A DNA stretch of 64,000 nt, taken from Pectobacterium betavasculorum (lineage in GTDB: Bacteria; Pseudomonadota; Gammaproteobacteria; Enterobacterales; Enterobacteriaceae). The stretch spans positions 124,001 through 188,000 of the forward strand of contig NZ_JQHM01000002.1 in the NCBI RefSeq assembly GCF_000749845.1, read 5' to 3'. Both the position numbers and the translations under genes were made by a program. The notes beneath the pieces are model-generated. The model was not told where the DNA came from. It saw nothing but the letters and a program-made list of their open reading frames with translations, and searched no databases. Of the stretch, positions 61,681 to 64,000 are shown one piece after another. How positions within the stretch are numbered: the stretch's first letter is position 1; every line of letters begins with the position of its first letter.

Positions 61681-64000
61681 ATGGCAACGAAGAATATTAC
61701 GTTCAAAGAAAAAATAAAATCCGCATTATTTCGTTACGGTTTTTTTATTTTTTCTTTGAATACAACATCGCTCAGTGCAACGGAGTTTAACGTTAACGTA
61801 CTGGATGTCGATGATCGTAGTGAAATTGATCTTAGCCATTTTTCCGATCCCGAATACGTCACACCCGGTACCTATCTGTTATCAATAAAAGTAAACGCGC
61901 GTGAAATACAGCAGCAAATGGTTAGCTACCTGCCAGAAGGCAATAATCGTTCTCGGCCAACCGCCTGCCTCGCGCCCGAATTCATTGATAAACTGGCGCT
62001 GAAAAAAGAAGCTCGCGACCAGGCTGAATTATGGAATAACGGCACATGTGTCGATTTGACGCCTATCGCTGGCGTCAACGTCTCTAACCAGATAGGCATG
62101 GGAACGCTAAATATTACGATTCCTCAAGCCTGGCTGGTGTACAGCGATCGCAACTGGATTCCGCCCGAACAATGGGACCACGGCATCAACGGCGCGCTGC
62201 TGGATTACAACCTCGTCGGGAACGTACGCCGCGATACCAATGGCAGAGGCACATCACACTATTTCAGCAGCTACGGCACAGCCGGATTTAATCTTGGAGC
62301 CTGGCGCTACCGTGCCGATTACCGCTATTTTCTGCAAAAATCGCGCAACGCGAATCGCGATAGCTTCTCGTGGGATCAGTTTTACGCTTATCACCCGCTG
62401 CCAACCCTGTCAGCCGATCTCAAGCTGGGTGAAATGTATTTCAGCAGTAATCTGTTCGATAGCTATCGCTTTACCGGCGCGTCATTAGCCAACAACGAGA
62501 ACATGCTCCCGCCTTCATTGCGTGGCTACGCGCCCGAAATTCGTGGGGTCGCTAAATCAAACGCGACGGTCACCGTCACGCAAAATGACAGGCTAATCTA
62601 CGAAACCACCGTGCCTGCTGGTCCTTTTGCGATTCAGGATATGAAAAACGGCGTTAGCGGGACGCTGGATGTGCAAGTGACGGAAGAAGACGGCACAGTA
62701 ACGACGTTCCAGACCGAGTCGGCCAACCTGCCTTACCTGACGCGACCGGGACACGTGCAGTACAAACTCGCCGCGGGTAAACCCTCGAATACCAACCACC
62801 GTCTGCAAGGCCCAGTCTTTTCTGCCGCCGAAGCCTCATGGGGATTATCCAACGCGTGGTCGGTGTACGGCGGCGGTATTTTATCCGATGGCTACCAGTC
62901 CTGGTCGGCGGGCATAGGGAAAAACCTTTACCTGCTGGGCGCGCTGTCGGCGGATATCACACAGTCACGCGCGACGCTTCCGGCAACGTCCGCGTCGCAG
63001 ATGGGGCATGCCTTCTCACTCAACTGGTCTAAATATTTCAACTCGATCGATAGCCAGATCAGTTTCGCGGGCTACCGCTTTTCAGAGAAGACCTACATGA
63101 GCATGGCGCAGTATCTCTATGCGCTGAATCTCGATAGCCGCTATCGCAATGAAAAAGAACGCTACACCATCACGCTCTCCAAAAATTTCGCGACGCGGGA
63201 ATCATCCTCTGTGCTGAGCGGGCTATCGACCTACGTTACCTATACGCGCCAAACCTACTGGAATGAAGCCGAGCAGGATCGCTACGGGGTTTCGCTGAAC
63301 AAATATTTCGATATCGGCGCAGTTAAAGGCATTGCCGCGAATCTCTCGGTCTATCGCACCGAATTCAACCGCCGTATCGATGACAGCCTGTATCTGAGCT
63401 TTTCTATCCCGCTCGGCGAGAAGGACCGCATGAGCTACAGCATGGGGCGCTATAACGACGGCAGCAATCAGGCGCTGACCTATTCCAATAACGCCGATCC
63501 GCACCGCACCTGGAATCTGAGTACCCGGCATGACAGCAAAGAGAATACTTACCTGAGCGGCAACTATACCTATCTGGCACCGATGACGGATGCCACCGTG
63601 GGCGTCGCCTGGCAGCAGGATCGCTATACCTACCTGAACGGTTCATTGCGCGGCGGAGTTACTGCCACCCGCCACGGCGTCGCAGCACACCCGAAAGGCA
63701 ATCAGGGTGGCACCCGCATCATGGTCGATGCAGGTCAAGCGGGCGTGCCGTTCACCGGTAGTCAGGTCGAGACTAACCGCTATGGCCTGGCCGTGATTGC
63801 TGGCACCAGCAGCTACTACGACGTGTCAACCCGCATTGATGTTCAGAAATTACCGCAACACATTGAAGCGGTGACGACGGTGGTTCAGGGCACGCTGACC
63901 GAAGGTGCCATCGGCTACCGCAAATTCGACGTGGTGAGCGGGGCAAAAATCATGGCATACGTAACGCTGGCCGATGGCAAAAATCCCCCGTTCGCCGCCC
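61681..64000 (+). CDS. Fimbrial outer-membrane usher (partial)
   Basis: Open from the ATG at 61681 to the window end (773 codons, no stop). Signal peptide region KSALFRYGFFIFSLNTTSLS, then the N-terminal periplasmic domain (EFNVNVLDVDDRSEIDLSHF, VTPGTYLLSI), the plug/beta-barrel motifs SWDQFYAYHPLPTLSADLKL, GEMYFSSNLFDSYRF and PPSLRGYAPEIRGVAKSNAT, and PAGPFAIQDM. It is a FimD/MrpC-type usher that secretes and assembles pilin subunits. Typical length is 830-860, so only the last part is missing; chaperone and adhesin genes probably follow. Confidence 0.95.
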   Translation, partial: MATKNITFKEKIKSALFRYGFFIFSLNTTSLSATEFNVNVLDVDDRSEIDLSHFSDPEYVTPGTYLLSIKVNAREIQQQMVSYLPEGNNRSRPTACLAPEFIDKLALKKEARDQAELWNNGTCVDLTPIAGVNVSNQIGMGTLNITIPQAWLVYSDRNWIPPEQWDHGINGALLDYNLVGNVRRDTNGRGTSHYFSSYGTAGFNLGAWRYRADYRYFLQKSRNANRDSFSWDQFYAYHPLPTLSADLKLGEMYFSSNLFDSYRFTGASLANNENMLPPSLRGYAPEIRGVAKSNATVTVTQNDRLIYETTVPAGPFAIQDMKNGVSGTLDVQVTEEDGTVTTFQTESANLPYLTRPGHVQYKLAAGKPSNTNHRLQGPVFSAAEASWGLSNAWSVYGGGILSDGYQSWSAGIGKNLYLLGALSADITQSRATLPATSASQMGHAFSLNWSKYFNSIDSQISFAGYRFSEKTYMSMAQYLYALNLDSRYRNEKERYTITLSKNFATRESSSVLSGLSTYVTYTRQTYWNEAEQDRYGVSLNKYFDIGAVKGIAANLSVYRTEFNRRIDDSLYLSFSIPLGEKDRMSYSMGRYNDGSNQALTYSNNADPHRTWNLSTRHDSKENTYLSGNYTYLAPMTDATVGVAWQQDRYTYLNGSLRGGVTATRHGVAAHPKGNQGGTRIMVDAGQAGVPFTGSQVETNRYGLAVIAGTSSYYDVSTRIDVQKLPQHIEAVTTVVQGTLTEGAIGYRKFDVVSGAKIMAYVTLADGKNPPFAA

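Overview
The window looks like a Pectobacterium (soft-rot Pectobacteriaceae) chromosome. The left part, from 1 to about 14.15 kb, keeps the enterobacterial order yggL-trmB / mutY-yggX-mltC ... speC ... tRNA-Phe, with about 50-55% GC genes and familiar proteins. tRNA-Phe is a known integration hotspot. In P. atrosepticum it carries the island with the coronafacic acid (cfa) genes, and what follows here has the same logic: a broken P4-type integrase directly after the tRNA, IS remnants, AT-rich accessory genes, then a complete cfa-type polyketide cluster. The genus is inferred from gene content and order, not from a database search.

Layout. 0-14 kb: housekeeping genes, a membrane-anchored AraC-type regulator, a secreted hydrolase, a TIM-barrel / Tm-1-like operon with a divergent TetR regulator, an AnsP-type asparagine permease and ornithine decarboxylase SpeC. 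14-21.3 kb: tRNA-Phe, a truncated integrase, an IS903-like remnant, an aerolysin-like pore-forming protein, an AraC regulator, yohJK holin-like genes, helicase and TetR debris, and a LysR regulator. 21.5-43.6 kb: cfl-cfa1-cfa2-cfa3-cfa4-cfa5-cfa6-cfa7, a hotdog thioesterase, and cfa8. 43.8-51.8 kb: a convergent two-module NRPS (C-A-T-C-A-T-TE-TE). 52-53 kb: IS66 and IS3 remnants and a second copy of the 3' end of cfa8. 53-57.4 kb: an AraC regulator, a NepI-like exporter and a frameshifted O-methyltransferase. 57.9-59 kb: cueP behind a MerR/CueR-type promoter, and a truncated TetR. 59-64 kb: a FidL-like protein and a winged-helix membrane regulator upstream of a chaperone-usher fimbrial operon, whose usher runs off the window.

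How the genes fit together. Cfa1-Cfa5 are expected to make and activate a cyclopentenone starter. Cfa6 (AT-ACP-KS-AT-DH-ER-KR-ACP) and Cfa7 (KS-AT-DH-KR-ACP-TE) extend it. Cfa8 (crotonyl-CoA reductase-like) would supply the ethylmalonyl unit that the Cfa6 extender AT motif (VAGH) suggests. Cfl would couple the acid to an amino acid, giving coronafacoyl conjugates that mimic jasmonoyl-isoleucine in plants. No coronamic acid (cma) genes are seen.

The most interesting feature is the NRPS next to cfa8. Its adenylation codes, read by eye, are threonine (DFWNIGMVHK) and an aliphatic residue of isoleucine type (DAMFLGVTFK). It starts with a condensation domain and ends in tandem thioesterases. The NRPS, together with an IS66 remnant, lies between two directly repeated ~140-bp copies of the cfa8 3' end plus terminator, so it looks like a cassette inserted into, or excisable from, the cfa locus.
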